From: CBDBZX01 sp965213645
GTDB taxonomy: Bacteria > Deinococcota > Deinococci > Deinococcales > Trueperaceae
NCBI GenBank assembly: GCA_965213645.1
Contig: CBDBZX010000002.1
Coordinates: forward strand, 1,240,001-1,304,000
Reading direction: 5' to 3'
Length of the DNA stretch: 64,000 nt
The position numbers and the translations under genes were made by a program. The stretch's first letter is position 1. Every line of letters begins with the position of its first letter. The notes under the pieces are model-generated. The model was given only the letters and a program-made list of their open reading frames with translations. It was not told the origin of the DNA and made no database searches. This document shows, piece by piece, positions 52,991 to 60,778 of this stretch.

Positions 52991-53270
52991 ATGAACGCGC
53001 TCGTTTTGAAGGGAACGCGCTCAAGCTTCGGGATGCTCTCGAAGGTCGCACCTGAACTCGGCGTACGCACCGCCGCCAGGCTCTTCTCCACGCCCAAGTC
53101 TCGCCCGGTGAGTCCGGAAGAGCGTGCCGTGCGATTAGGGTGAGCCCTTGCCGCTCGCGTCGGGTCTCGCCGCCACCGTCTGGGGAGAAGGATCTTTGGT
53201 TTTGCTGGTCCACGGCTGGGAAAGGCACCGCGCGAGCCTGAGCAGCTTCGTGACCCCTCTGGTCGACGGA
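52991..53270 (+). pseudogene. Alpha/beta-hydrolase, N-terminal remnant
   Basis: ATG 52991 reads MNALVLKGTRSSFGMLSKVA and PVSPEERAVRLG, stop at 53141. In the next frame from 53142 it continues EPLPLASGLAATVWGEGSLV, LLVHGWERHRASLSSFVTPL: the oxyanion HG(W) region of alpha/beta hydrolases. One extra base near 53141 explains the shift. The gene ends abruptly at about 53270, where an IS630-type remnant begins. Its position divergent to a MarR gene with a shared palindrome suggests that it was the regulated target. Confidence 0.75.
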
Positions 53271-53741
53271 CAAAAAGTCGATCCTGAGTTCGCTGAAAAA
53301 AGACCGCAGACCCTCATTTCTGAAAATCTCGCTCATACGACTGCGCCCCATCAGGATGCCTTTCTCTTCACTCAGGTAAGCCACCCGCCGATCTAAAGTC
53401 TATGAGCCGAAGGGTAGGTCCAACTCGTCCGGTTTGGTCAAGGCGGTCTTGATCACCACGCTCACGTGCTCCGTTTTGTAGACGTGCGGCCGACCATGAC
53501 GCGGGCTTTCTTCTAAGCCGGGAATACCCAGCTTCGTGAAACGGTTGACCCACTTGCGCACGGTCTGATGGTGAAGCTCGAGCTTCTCGCCCACCTCGTG
53601 TACCGACAACCCCAGGTTTGACTGCAGCACGATGCGTGCCCGCCTGACTTTGCTCACGCCCATCGTCCGCGAGCGCTCCCACCTTTTGAGTTCCTGATAC
53701 TCTTCCTCGCTCAGCTTGCGAACACGGGCATAAGGACGCAC
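53271..53741 (-). mobile_element. IS630-type transposase remnant (third kind)
   Basis: On the minus strand GTG/ATG near 53741 reads MRPYARVRKLSEEEYQELKR, RRARIVLQSNLGLSVHEVGE, HHQTVRKWVNRFTKLGIPGL, then LDLPFGS, a stop (TAG where TGG is expected, 53399-53401), TLDRRVAYLSEEKGILMGRS and RMSEIFRNEGLR. The DDE part is missing. The opposite strand near 53278-53303 reads KVDPEFAEKR, which in related IS630 proteins follows the LR motif on the same strand; this hints at a small inversion. Confidence 0.75.
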
Positions 53742-53749
53742 CGACTACC

Positions 53750-54000
53750 TCCTTGTGAGTTAGAACCTGGCGTTGGCCCATCACCTTGGACAAAGTTAGT
53801 AGAACGTAGACTTTGACAAGGAGATGAATCATGGCAGAAGGAAAAAGAGTGGTCAGGCAGTATCCGGTGGAGTTTATACCCGCTAAAGCAGGGCTTACGA
53901 AGTTTCCCTCCGGGAACAGGAATCGACGCAGTAGAACTGGTGGAGAAACAAGGCTATACCGCCGCTCAGGGTATGCTGCTCCTGGAAAATGGTGGGCTTA
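53750..54000 (+). mobile_element. IS3-type element remnant (left end and orfA start)
   Basis: The end TGGCGTTGGCCCATCACC near 53769 matches the remnant at 41190 reversed. SD and ATG 53831 open orfA (MAEGKRVVRQYPVEFIPAKA). A TTACGAAG repeat at 53893-53916 flanked by CAGG on both sides splits the frame; without it the protein goes on IDAVELVEKQGYTAAQ. It is cut off shortly after, and ends near a hairpin GGAAAATGG/CCATTTTCC (53980-54020 region). Confidence 0.75.
53893..53916 (+). repeat. TTACGAAG-family repeat with a CAGG duplication
   Basis: gcttacgaagtttccctccg then ggaa. CAGG stands directly before (53889-53892) and after (53917-53920), and only one CAGG is expected from the uninterrupted protein sequence (KAGIDAVE), so this looks like a 24-bp element with a 4-bp target duplication. 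Confidence 0.8.
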
Positions 54001-54046
54001 GACATCTCTCCATTTTCCACCTTAACCCCTAGCAGTCGAGGTTTTT

Positions 54047-54103
54047 AGCTGTTAGCTTTTGACTTGGCTACTACCTAGCAGCTAATAGCTAACAGCTTCT
54101 TTT
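54047..54103 (+). terminator. Hairpin with T-run in the pyrC leader
   Basis: AGCTGTTAGCT (54047-54057) and AGCTAACAGCT (54087-54097) form a perfect 11-bp stem followed by TCTTTT, directly before the pyrC SD. It could be an attenuator of pyrC or the stop signal of whatever once lay upstream. Similar ttagcttttagc sequences lie inside the T-box leader (3905-3945). Confidence 0.5.
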
Positions 54104-54113
54104 AGGAGCTTAC

Positions 54114-55394
54114 ATGTCACGAACTCTAATCAAGAATGCCCGCCTCCTCGAGTCAGAAAACGCCACCAACCTCTACCTCAAAGACGGTCTCACCGAAGGC
54201 TTTGGTTTAGACGGAGAGGTAGACGAAATTTATGACGCCGAGGGCAACCTCGTCACGCCTGCTTTTACCGATCTACATGCGCATTTGCGCGAGCCGGGGC
54301 AAGAGGTCAAGGAGGACTTGCGCTCGGGATTATCGGCGGCGGCGGCGGGTGGTTACGGCACGGTGGTCAGCATGGCGAACACCTCTCCGCCCGTGGACGA
54401 CCCCAGCGTGGTGGCGGAACTCATCGCTAAGGCAGGACGCATCAGACAAGCGCGGCTGCGCCCGGCAGCGACCTTGAGTCGAGGCTTACGAGGAGAACAG
54501 CTCACCGACTTTGCAGCTTTGAAAAGGGCGGGCGCGGTGATGATTACCGATGATGGAATTCCCGTCGTGGACAGCCACCTTATGCGCCGCGCGTGTGAGT
54601 ACGCCGCTGAACTTGGTTTGGTGGTTCAGACGCACTCGGAAGACCCCTCGCTACGGCAAGACGGGGCGATGAACGAAGGCGTGGTCAGTCAGCGGTTGGG
54701 ACTTCCCGGTAATCCGATTGCAGCAGAGGCGGCGATGATTTACCGTGACTGTGAGGTTGCGCTGATGACGGGGGCGAGGGTCCATATTGCACACGTTTCC
54801 TCGAGAAAAGGGATGCAAGTCGTGGAGTGGTTCAAAGACCAAGGCGCACCCGTCACCTGTGAGGTCACGCCGCATCATCTCACCTTGACGGATGAGACTT
54901 TAGCGTCGTTTGACCCTATCTACAAGGTTGCGCCACCTCTTCGAACACAAGAGGATGTAGATTATCTGCGAGACGCGCTCAAGCGTGGCGTCGTGGACTG
55001 CATCGGTACAGACCACGCGCCACACACCAAAGCAGAGAAGGAGCGGGATATGTTGGAGGCTCCTTTTGGCATCGCCAATATCGAAGTTGCGTTTCCGCTG
55101 CTCTACACCGAACTTGTTCAAACAGGTGTCATAACTCTTGAAGAACTTCTCGACCTCTTGCAACAAGGTCCGGCAAAGGTGATGAGCTGGGACGCACCGA
55201 CCTTAGAACCGGGGCAGCCCGCCGACCTTACCGTGATCGATTTGGAATCAACGCGAACCGTTGACCCCAAAACCTTTAGGAGCAAAGCCAAGTTCAGCCC
55301 GTGGGGCGCTCAAGCTTTAAGAGGTTGGACGCTTCTTACGTTTGTACGCGGTAAAAAGGTTTTCGAGGCGGCTTCACACTTGACGCCAACGTAA
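54114..55394 (+). CDS. pyrC: Dihydroorotase
   Basis: 426 residues, SD AGGAG six bases before ATG 54114. It closes carbamoyl-aspartate to dihydroorotate in pyrimidine synthesis. TPAFTDLHAHLREPGQEVKE carries the HxH zinc site and substrate Arg; further His ligands are in VVQTHSEDP and ARVHIAHVSS, and the catalytic Asp in DCIGTDHAPHTKAEKE. This is the class I, long form typical of Gram-positives, Deinococcota and others. It is not next to other pyr genes; a terminator-like hairpin in its leader may regulate it. Confidence 0.96.
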   Translation: MSRTLIKNARLLESENATNLYLKDGLTEGFGLDGEVDEIYDAEGNLVTPAFTDLHAHLREPGQEVKEDLRSGLSAAAAGGYGTVVSMANTSPPVDDPSVVAELIAKAGRIRQARLRPAATLSRGLRGEQLTDFAALKRAGAVMITDDGIPVVDSHLMRRACEYAAELGLVVQTHSEDPSLRQDGAMNEGVVSQRLGLPGNPIAAEAAMIYRDCEVALMTGARVHIAHVSSRKGMQVVEWFKDQGAPVTCEVTPHHLTLTDETLASFDPIYKVAPPLRTQEDVDYLRDALKRGVVDCIGTDHAPHTKAEKERDMLEAPFGIANIEVAFPLLYTELVQTGVITLEELLDLLQQGPAKVMSWDAPTLEPGQPADLTVIDLESTRTVDPKTFRSKAKFSPWGAQALRGWTLLTFVRGKKVFEAASHLTPT

Positions 55395-55422
55395 CGCGAA
55401 CGTGACCTCAACATGACATGTG

Positions 55423-55454
55423 ATACTCGCCTCACCCGAAGGGGCGAGTATACT
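55423..55454 (+). promoter_or_regulatory. Hairpin and -10 box before the Crp/Fnr gene; probable leaderless start
   Basis: ATACTCGCC (55423-55431) pairs with GGCGAGTAT (55443-55451) and may end pyrC transcription. TATACT (55449-55454) overlaps it and lies five bases before the ATG at 55460, so the crp-like message probably starts at its own start codon. No SD is present, which fits. Confidence 0.5.
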
Positions 55455-55459
55455 ATCCT

Positions 55460-56110
55460 ATGTCAACCTTCAGTTTTGTCCAGTACTCGCAAGGGAATCC
55501 GCCCCCTCCGAGCGCTACGCACGACTACCCGAGCCGGAATTTGAGCAAGGGCGACGCGCTTTACTATTTGGGCGACGACGCGCAGGTGGTCTATCATGTG
55601 GAAGAAGGACTCCTCAAACTCAGCTTAGACCTGGTGAGTGGGCGCGAGCGCATCGTCAGCATTGTGGGACCGGGCGACTACCTCGGCGCGATTACGCCGC
55701 TGCACCACACCTATCAGGAGAGCGCCGAAGCGCTCTCGCCGAGGGTACGCGTAGGCGTATTGTCCAAAGAGCAGCATGAACTTCAAGACGCGCTGCACGC
55801 CGCCTCAGGACTTTATCTGAGTCGTCTACGCGACGCTTTAGAGGACACCGATTTACCCGTGAATGCACGCTTGGCACGGGCGTTTTTGCGTCTAGGTCAG
55901 CGCTTTGGTCACACCTCGGACGAGGGTCAGGTTCGTTTGACGTTGCCCCTGACGCACGACAACTTTGCGGCGATGGTAGGCGCAGCTCGTGAAACGACAA
56001 CGGCAACGTTAGGTGAGATGCGTGACGTAGGCGTGATCAGCGGGACACGCGGGCGCTACAGCTTTCATCAGGGGGAACTTGCAGACTTTGCAGTAAGTGC
56101 GTCTTTTTAA
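55460..56110 (+). CDS. Crp/Fnr-family transcription regulator
   Basis: 216 residues. The N-terminal cyclic-nucleotide-binding-type barrel includes LSKGDALYYLGDDAQVVYHV, EEGLLKLSLDLVSGRERIVS and VGPGDYLGAI. The C-terminal HTH has LPLTHDNFAAMVGAARETTT then ATLGEMRDVGVISGTRGRYS. The residues that bind cAMP in E. coli Crp are not clearly conserved. In size and layout it resembles SdrP/DdrI-type regulators of Thermus and Deinococcus. It probably starts as a leaderless message. Confidence 0.9.
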   Translation: MSTFSFVQYSQGNPPPPSATHDYPSRNLSKGDALYYLGDDAQVVYHVEEGLLKLSLDLVSGRERIVSIVGPGDYLGAITPLHHTYQESAEALSPRVRVGVLSKEQHELQDALHAASGLYLSRLRDALEDTDLPVNARLARAFLRLGQRFGHTSDEGQVRLTLPLTHDNFAAMVGAARETTTATLGEMRDVGVISGTRGRYSFHQGELADFAVSASF

Positions 56111-56437
56111 CAAAAACTAAGCCTGCTACAGCGTTAAGCGAAAAGTGAGTCATATCATTCTGAGCCCTACAGCGAGCTATAGAGCCTGTCCTGAGCTTGT
56201 CGAAGGAATAGACTCCACGAAGTCCCCTTCCCCCTTTCGGGGGCGAACGGTCGGGGATGAACGATAGAGTCGAAGGGTCTCGTTTGGCAACCGGGCTGCG
56301 CCTAACTTCGTGAACACGCGCGCTTTAGATACCCAAGTGCGACAGCTAAATTTCACTTCGGTTAGCAGGTACACCCCTAGAGGCGGCTAGCGGGAGCGAA
56401 CTAGCCCCAAAGGCTAGCAATAGTACGGCCAAAGGCC

Positions 56438-56520
56438 GCGTCGCGTGGACCGCTCCCGCTAGCCGTTGGGGCTAGTTCCGTAGGCTTCCGCCTTTGGCGG
56501 GAGACGGAGCGGTCCACGCG
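56438..56520. repeat. 83-bp hairpin element, copy 2
   Basis: Identical over 83 bases to 9329-9411, with the same 14-bp perfect inverted ends. Here it sits within a copy of another dispersed repeat. Confidence 0.85.
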
Positions 56521-56591
56521 GCGCGCTCTTTGAGCGTTCTAGGTCCACGCGACGCACTATAGTCATCCGTATAGTGAGAGAAGCGATGCGA

Positions 56592-56633
56592 CCGTTCGTT
56601 TACTTCGTAAAATTACATAACCAGCTTGACTGG
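56592..56633 (+). repeat. 42-bp long form of the CCGTTCG/CTGG element
   Basis: CCGTTCG, hairpin TTTAC-TTC-GTAAA, ATTACATAA, CCAGCTTGACTGG. Compared with 40970-41014 the inner hairpin has changed sequence on both arms and still pairs. Confidence 0.75.
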
Positions 56634-56778
56634 AAGCAACACTCTCACTGTTGATAACACGCTCTAGCACGCACGTTTCGGGATGATATCTGCGACGCTT
56701 TGTCTCAGTATGTTTTGAAACTGCTAGGTATAACAACTCACTATGTTGCACAGTCCATATAGCAGCCTCTTCACCTCT

Positions 56779-56960
56779 TTACCAGATCGCCTCGACTTCG
56801 TAGGACAAGAACAGCGCGTCGCTGGTGGCAATCGGCAACTGCTCGAGCTACGCCTGAGCGATGAGCATCCGGTCGAAGGGGTCGCGGTGATGTTTAGAAA
56901 GGGCACCAGCGCGTGCTTGATGCCGATCTCCCAAGCGCATGTAAGCGCGAGCGGAAAAAG
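56779..56960 (-). pseudogene. VapC/PIN toxin remnant
   Basis: Minus strand: AWEIGIKHAL in one frame (56925-56960 region) and, after a deletion or shift, HHRDPFDRMLIAQA, stop (TAG), LEQLPIATSDALFLSYEVEA, IW, stop at 56779. The HRDPFDRMLIAQA block followed by PIATxD is the C-terminal part of VapC-type PIN toxins, holding two metal-binding Asp residues. N-terminal half and antitoxin are missing. Confidence 0.75.
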
Positions 56961-57012
56961 GGTAACAGTTGCGCCGTAGACGCGCGCGTTCGCCGCACTA
57001 CGCTAATGCAAG

Positions 57013-57393
57013 CTACCGCACAAAGGCCTGGTATCCATAGGCAGCCGCTCCAACACTCAGACAAATCAACGCGACAACATCAACCCAGAACACCCTCCCT
57101 ATCTGCGTGTTGTAGAGCTCTAAAGGCCATGCCAACCATAAGAACGAGATGACGCTAACGAAACCAGCAATAAATGCGGCGAGCTGATACTTAGGTTGAA
57201 AGACCGCCAGTAGGAGGAATAGACCCAGTAACCCAAATAAAACAGCGCGATGACGCATAAGGAGGATGAGGTTGGGGTCGCTCAGAGACAGATCGTAAAG
57301 CGCTCTGAGCCGCCCGCGACCAAGCACGCCTGATAGGGGCAATAGGTGGATAATGCCGACAACTACGAGCATGACTGAAACTACAACACGCAC
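57013..57393 (-). CDS. Small four-helix membrane protein
   Basis: About 126 residues from GTG 57393, chosen because GGAG lies six bases before it and overlaps the stop of the upstream gene; a longer reading from 57441 lies inside that gene. Four hydrophobic segments (VVVSVMLVVVGIIHLLPL, HRAVLFGLLGLFLLLAVF, LAAFIAGFVSVISFLWLA, VFWVDVVALICLSVGAAAYG). Function unknown; last gene of the HxlR operon. Confidence 0.75.
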   Translation of the reverse strand: MRVVVSVMLVVVGIIHLLPLSGVLGRGRLRALYDLSLSDPNLILLMRHRAVLFGLLGLFLLLAVFQPKYQLAAFIAGFVSVISFLWLAWPLELYNTQIGRVFWVDVVALICLSVGAAAYGYQAFVR

Positions 57394-57400
57394 TATGCTC

Positions 57401-57775
57401 CTAACCGCCGACCTGAAGCCATAAATACAGCAGAGCGCCACCGATCAAGCATTCTAAGCCTAGAAACAAGTAGGGGTACTTTCCTACCGAAGTGTCGATG
57501 ACCAGCGATATTAGACGACCTAAAGCCATGCCCAAAAGGGCGACAGCGACGGAGAGTAAGACACCCGATTCGATCGCATCGACAAGGGTGGCGGCGATGA
57601 GCAGTGCAGCCATAGCGACGCCGAAGCCACCATAAACAGCGCGCACCTCGTTGCGCATGTCGGCCGGGAGCGTAGGCACAGAGAAGCAGCGCGTTACTCG
57701 GGTCGGCTGTAGCAGAGCAATCACACCCATGACGAGGAAAAAGAGGGCCGCTAGGTAGATGAAAGCGTTTGCCAC
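57401..57775 (-). CDS. DUF4345-like membrane protein
   Basis: 124 residues from GTG 57775. Four membrane segments; the pattern FLVMGVIALLQPTRVTRCF, MRNEVRAVYGGFGVAMAALL and GRLISLVIDTSVGKYPYLFL matches DUF4345 proteins, whose function is unknown. It starts six bases after the DJ-1-like gene and its stop overlaps the SD of the next small membrane protein. Confidence 0.75.
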   Translation of the reverse strand: MANAFIYLAALFFLVMGVIALLQPTRVTRCFSVPTLPADMRNEVRAVYGGFGVAMAALLIAATLVDAIESGVLLSVAVALLGMALGRLISLVIDTSVGKYPYLFLGLECLIGGALLYLWLQVGG

Positions 57776-57781
57776 AAGCCT

Positions 57782-58513
57782 TCACGCCCGTCTCGCACGG
57801 GAGAGGCTCTGCCGCCAACGCCGCGCTAGTATAAGAGGCAGCGATACGAGGTTACGCGGATTTTTGGCTCTCTCTTTCGCTAGAATCCTTGCCCGCCTTG
57901 CGGTTTCAGGATCGGCTTTAGATAAATGCCCAGCGTCGTAGGGTGGTTGCGGATCGTACTCGATCCAAAGTTGCTCGACCTTAGCAGCCTGAACGTCTGC
58001 CAGCTCTGCAGCTAAGGTGAGCGCCATATCGATTCCTGCTGAGACGCCCGCCGCCGTGATAACTTTTCCTGAGCAAACGACCCGCGCGTTAGACTTAGGT
58101 TTCGCGCCTAAACGCCCAAGGGTTTCCATGCCGAACCAGTGCGTCGTAGCTGGTAAGTCTTCGAGCACCCCTGCAGCAGCGAGAATCAGCGCCCCCGAAC
58201 ACACCGAAACCGTAAAGCGCGAGGTCTCATGCGCCTTCTGAATGTAGCGGATAAGGTCACCGTCGGCCATCGCCGTCGGCGTATCGGCGCTCGAACCTGG
58301 CACGATCAAAACGTCAGGCTGGGGCAGCTCAGCCAAGGTATGGGTCGCGCCGAGCAGGAGCACGCCGCTGTCGGTCACTACCGGACCCACTTCCTTGGCG
58401 ACGAAACTGACCTCGACGTCCTTTAGGCCGTGCAGTACCTCGTAGGGACCGACCACATCTAAGGCGGTGACGCCAGGGTAGAGCAGGAACGCGACTCTTG
58501 TCATCTCGGTCAT
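57782..58513 (-). CDS. DJ-1/PfpI-family protein (isonitrile hydratase-like)
   Basis: 243 residues. RVAFLLYPGVTALDVVGPYE is the glutamine-amidotransferase-like start with the conserved acidic residue (PYE), and SRFTVSVCSGALILAAAGVL carries the nucleophilic Cys at the elbow; HW (ATTHWFGM) follows. This arrangement is that of isonitrile hydratases and of AraC-type regulators lacking the HTH. It overlaps the HxlR gene by four bases (ATGA), so it is probably an electrophile- or xenobiotic-responsive enzyme. Confidence 0.85.
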   Translation of the reverse strand: MTEMTRVAFLLYPGVTALDVVGPYEVLHGLKDVEVSFVAKEVGPVVTDSGVLLLGATHTLAELPQPDVLIVPGSSADTPTAMADGDLIRYIQKAHETSRFTVSVCSGALILAAAGVLEDLPATTHWFGMETLGRLGAKPKSNARVVCSGKVITAAGVSAGIDMALTLAAELADVQAAKVEQLWIEYDPQPPYDAGHLSKADPETARRARILAKERAKNPRNLVSLPLILARRWRQSLSRARRA

Positions 58514-58971
58514 TTCATAGACATAACGTCGGCGCGAAGATGACGCAAAGAGGTGACGATCTCACCTGACTCGGTCACGAGCGCGGCGTGCACCCGTTCG
58601 CCTGTGCGGACATCCGAAACGCGCACGGTGACACTGGCGTCGGTCTGAGCATAGGTCTCTCCCCAGTCGGCTAGCGCAATGAGTACGGGAGCAAGCGCGC
58701 TACCTTTCTCAGTCAGCCGATACTCGTGCCGTGTCCGGTTGCCCGCCTCGGCATAGGGTATGCGCTCGAGTAAGCCAAGCGTGAGCGCCCGCTCGAGGCG
58801 CGCCGCAAGGACAGAGCGGGAGATGCCGAGGTCGTCTTGAATGGCTTCAAAGCGTCTCAGTCCATAAAACGCTTCACGTAAGATGATGAGCAGCCACTTG
58901 TCGCCAACCTCGGTAAGGGCGCGCACGGAAGGGCAGTAGCGAGAAGGGGGAAATGTGGGTTCTGTATCCAT
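58510..58971 (-). CDS. HxlR-family transcription regulator
   Basis: About 153 residues from ATG 58971 (an in-frame ATG at 58998 exists but begins with unusual sequence). The winged helix reads YCPSVRALTEVGDKWLLIIL, REAFYGLRRFEAIQDDLGIS, RSVLAARLERALTLGLLERI and HEYRLTEKGSALAPVLIALA, the HxlR core, with the Cys near the N-terminus found in redox- or aldehyde-sensing members. TTCTTATTTAGAA (58979-58991 region) just upstream is a good autoregulatory palindrome. First gene of the operon with the DJ-1-like and two membrane genes. Confidence 0.9.
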   Translation of the reverse strand: MDTEPTFPPSRYCPSVRALTEVGDKWLLIILREAFYGLRRFEAIQDDLGISRSVLAARLERALTLGLLERIPYAEAGNRTRHEYRLTEKGSALAPVLIALADWGETYAQTDASVTVRVSDVRTGERVHAALVTESGEIVTSLRHLRADVMSMK

Positions 58972-59064
58972 ACTAGGTTCTAAATAAGAACTTAGCATGG
59001 AAGAGAAGCTATTGGCAAGCTTTCCTGGATATAGAATCTTCTATGGGCCTATCGAGAGCTAGGT

Positions 59065-59098
59065 CTTTTGCGCCAGTTGCGCGCGTCTACCGCAGAAG
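59065..59098. repeat. GCGCGCGT-type small repeat
   Basis: cttttgcgccagttgcgcgc then gtctaccgcagaag, close to the copies at 52376 and 56967. Confidence 0.6.
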
Positions 59099-59146
59099 CC
59101 CCCTCAGCCAGGTCTAGCTGAGGGGGCTTTAAGCGGCGTTGCAGGT

Positions 59147-59820
59147 TTAGAGCTGACTCATCCCGCCATCAGCAGTTATCTCAGTACCCAGGGTGAACGA
59201 GGCGTCATCCGAGGCTAAAAAGGCGACAACCTTAGCAATCTCTTGGGACGTGCCAAAGCGCTTCATGGGAATCTGCTCTAAGATGCCTGCCGCCATCCTT
59301 TGTATTTGCGCCTCATCCATCCCGAGCTTGCCGTAGAAGGGTGTCTCTACGGGACCGGGGCTCACCGTGTTCACCCGGATGTTTCTAGACAGCAGTTCCG
59401 CCGACACGGTGCGGATGAGGCTCGACTGAACCGCCTTGCTCGCGGCGTAGACCGTAGTCGTAGGCATCCCGATGTGGGCGTTGATCGAGGTGTTGAGCAC
59501 GATGGACGCGCCGTCGTTCATATGGGGGAGCGCTTTCTGGATGGTGAAGTACGCGCCCTTGAAGTTGACGTTCATGACCCCATCAAAGTCCTCCTCCGTT
59601 ACCTCGCCAAGCGGCTTGAGTACCGCTAACCCTGCGTTGACCAAGAGGATATCGACCTTTCCGAAGGCTTCTCGGGTCTGTCCGAAGAGACGGTCTAAAT
59701 CGCTGAGCTTCGTGACATCCGCTCTTACTGCTAGGGCGTCGTCACCTATCTCGTGCGCCGCCTTCTCCAGCGCTCCCTGGTCCCGCCCCGAGATGACGAC
59801 CTTGGCACCTAGGCGTACAA
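59147..59820 (-). pseudogene. Short-chain dehydrogenase/reductase, 5' truncated
   Basis: From about 59820 the frame reads VVRLGAKVVISGRDQGALEK, ADVTKLSDLDRLFGQTREAF and KVDILLVNAGLAVLKPLGEV; then the usual SDR blocks NTSINAHIGMPTTTVYAASK (catalytic Ser, Tyr-x3-Lys), RVNTVSPGPVETPFYGKLGM and FTLGTEITADGGMSQL. What is missing is the first strand and the TGxxxGIG cofactor loop. The annotatable start at TTG 59644 gives an even shorter protein without the Rossmann half. The break lies where a Crp/Fnr gene, also headless, begins on the other strand. Confidence 0.82.
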
Positions 59821-59822
59821 CA

Positions 59823-60473
59823 CTCGACCTGGACTTCTTGAGGGGACGTTACCTGACTCGCGCCTTCGACCGAGGCGACTTCGTATTCCGCGCCGGTGAT
59901 TCAGCAGACGGCTTCTACATGGTGCTAGCAGGGCGCATCAAGCTCGTCCTACCTGACCCCGTGAGGGGGGAGCGCGTCGTTGCTGTGTGCGGTGAGGGTG
60001 ACCTGTTCGGCGCAGCGGCTTGTGGGGGTGCGCCGGTGCACCGAGCCGAAGCGGTGAGCGTGCAGGAGGGAACGCTCGTCGTGAGCCTCTCCTGCGCCGA
60101 GCTGCAGGAGGCGACCAAGGGTACGCCCGCTGTGGCGCTCTTGCTCACACGAGCTTTGGCCGCGAGGGTACAGACCTTAGAAGAGGAGGCGGAGTTCGCC
60201 AGCTTGCCGGTGCAGGCGCGACTTGCCCGAACCCTACTCAGTCTCGCTAGACGCTTAGGTCAAGAAGTCGAGCCTGGGGTCTATGATCTCGAGCTTGCCC
60301 TCCGCCAAGACGAGATCGCTTCGCTTGCAGGGGCGACCAGAGTTAGCGCGACACAGGCGCTTTCTGCCTGGCGAGATATCGGGGTCGTCACGGGTACACG
60401 CGGCTCCTACCGAGTGGACGTGGCGCGGCTAGAGTCGCTCTTGGACTTGCTCGAGGATGCGGCGGTGCGCTGA
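59823..60473 (+). pseudogene. Crp/Fnr-family regulator, probably 5' truncated
   Basis: The recognisable protein begins FLRGRYLTRAFDRGDFVFRA then GDSADGFYMVLAGRIKLVLP, continues through GEGDLFGAA and ends with the HTH LRQDEIASLAGATRVSATQA, LSAWRDIGVVTGTRGSYRV. The first 10-20 residues of the barrel and an SD are absent; TTG near 59836 is the only nearby start. The long frame from 59472 is not a real extension: it is the antisense of the SDR gene. The barrel and HTH are intact, so weak expression of a near-complete regulator cannot be excluded. Confidence 0.75.
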
Positions 60474-60602
60474 AAGCGTATTAGTTTGTAACGGTAACGT
60501 GACCTCATAACTTCTCTATGCTGTGGACGCTCTGCGCGAGTTGCGCGCGTTAAGCGCACAGTCTACAGTTCATCCCGCCTGACGAGTGAAGCGCTTTTCC
60601 AT
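60474..60602. repeat. Gap with a GCGCGCGT-type small repeat
   Basis: 60531-60560 reads tctgcgcgagttgcgcgcgt then taagcgcaca, an imperfect palindrome of the same family as 52376 and 59065. Nothing else is seen. Confidence 0.55.
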
Positions 60603-60720
60603 TCAAGCCTTGGCGAACTGAACCAGCTCTGCACCATCTAGCAGGTAAGCGGAGGTGTGGCCGACTTTGGTGACCCGACCTTTACCCTCGGCTAGGTAAG
60701 CCTCAACGATAGCTTCAAAG
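60603..60720 (-). pseudogene. C-terminal gene fragment cut by an IS
   Basis: Minus strand: PFEAIVEAYLAEGKGRVTKV, GHTSAYLLDGAELVQFAKA, stop. It is clean coding sequence that ends at the IS5-type element starting at 60721. The family is not recognised. The rest of the gene is not found beyond the right end of the IS. Confidence 0.5.
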
Positions 60721-60778
60721 GGCGTTGTTGCATGAATAGCTAAAGAAGGTTGCGGACAGGAGATGTTGGGTTCAGTGT

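Larger units (their letters stand above)
56111..56778. repeat. Repeat complex: one dispersed repeat interrupted by a hairpin element
   Basis: No gene. 56185-56205 holds the common tcctgagcttgtcgaagga sequence. The left part of the GATGATACC repeat (GCAGGTACACCCCTAGAGG, 56365-56383) and its right part (ACTATAGTCATCC at 56556 to 56729) are separated by about 170 bp that contain GAACTAGCCCC, the triloop CGGCC-AAA-GGCCG and the 83-bp hairpin element. The right part further holds the 42-bp long form of the CCGTTCG element (56592-56633). Confidence 0.7.

Noticed and set aside
53148..53396. An 82-residue hydrolase-like protein as a real gene
   Set aside because: It joins the alpha/beta-hydrolase remnant to antisense IS630 sequence; a chimera of debris.
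59472..59820. N-terminal extension of the Crp/Fnr protein from 59472
   Set aside because: This part is antisense to the SDR coding sequence and has SDR-derived periodicity; it is not part of the regulator.
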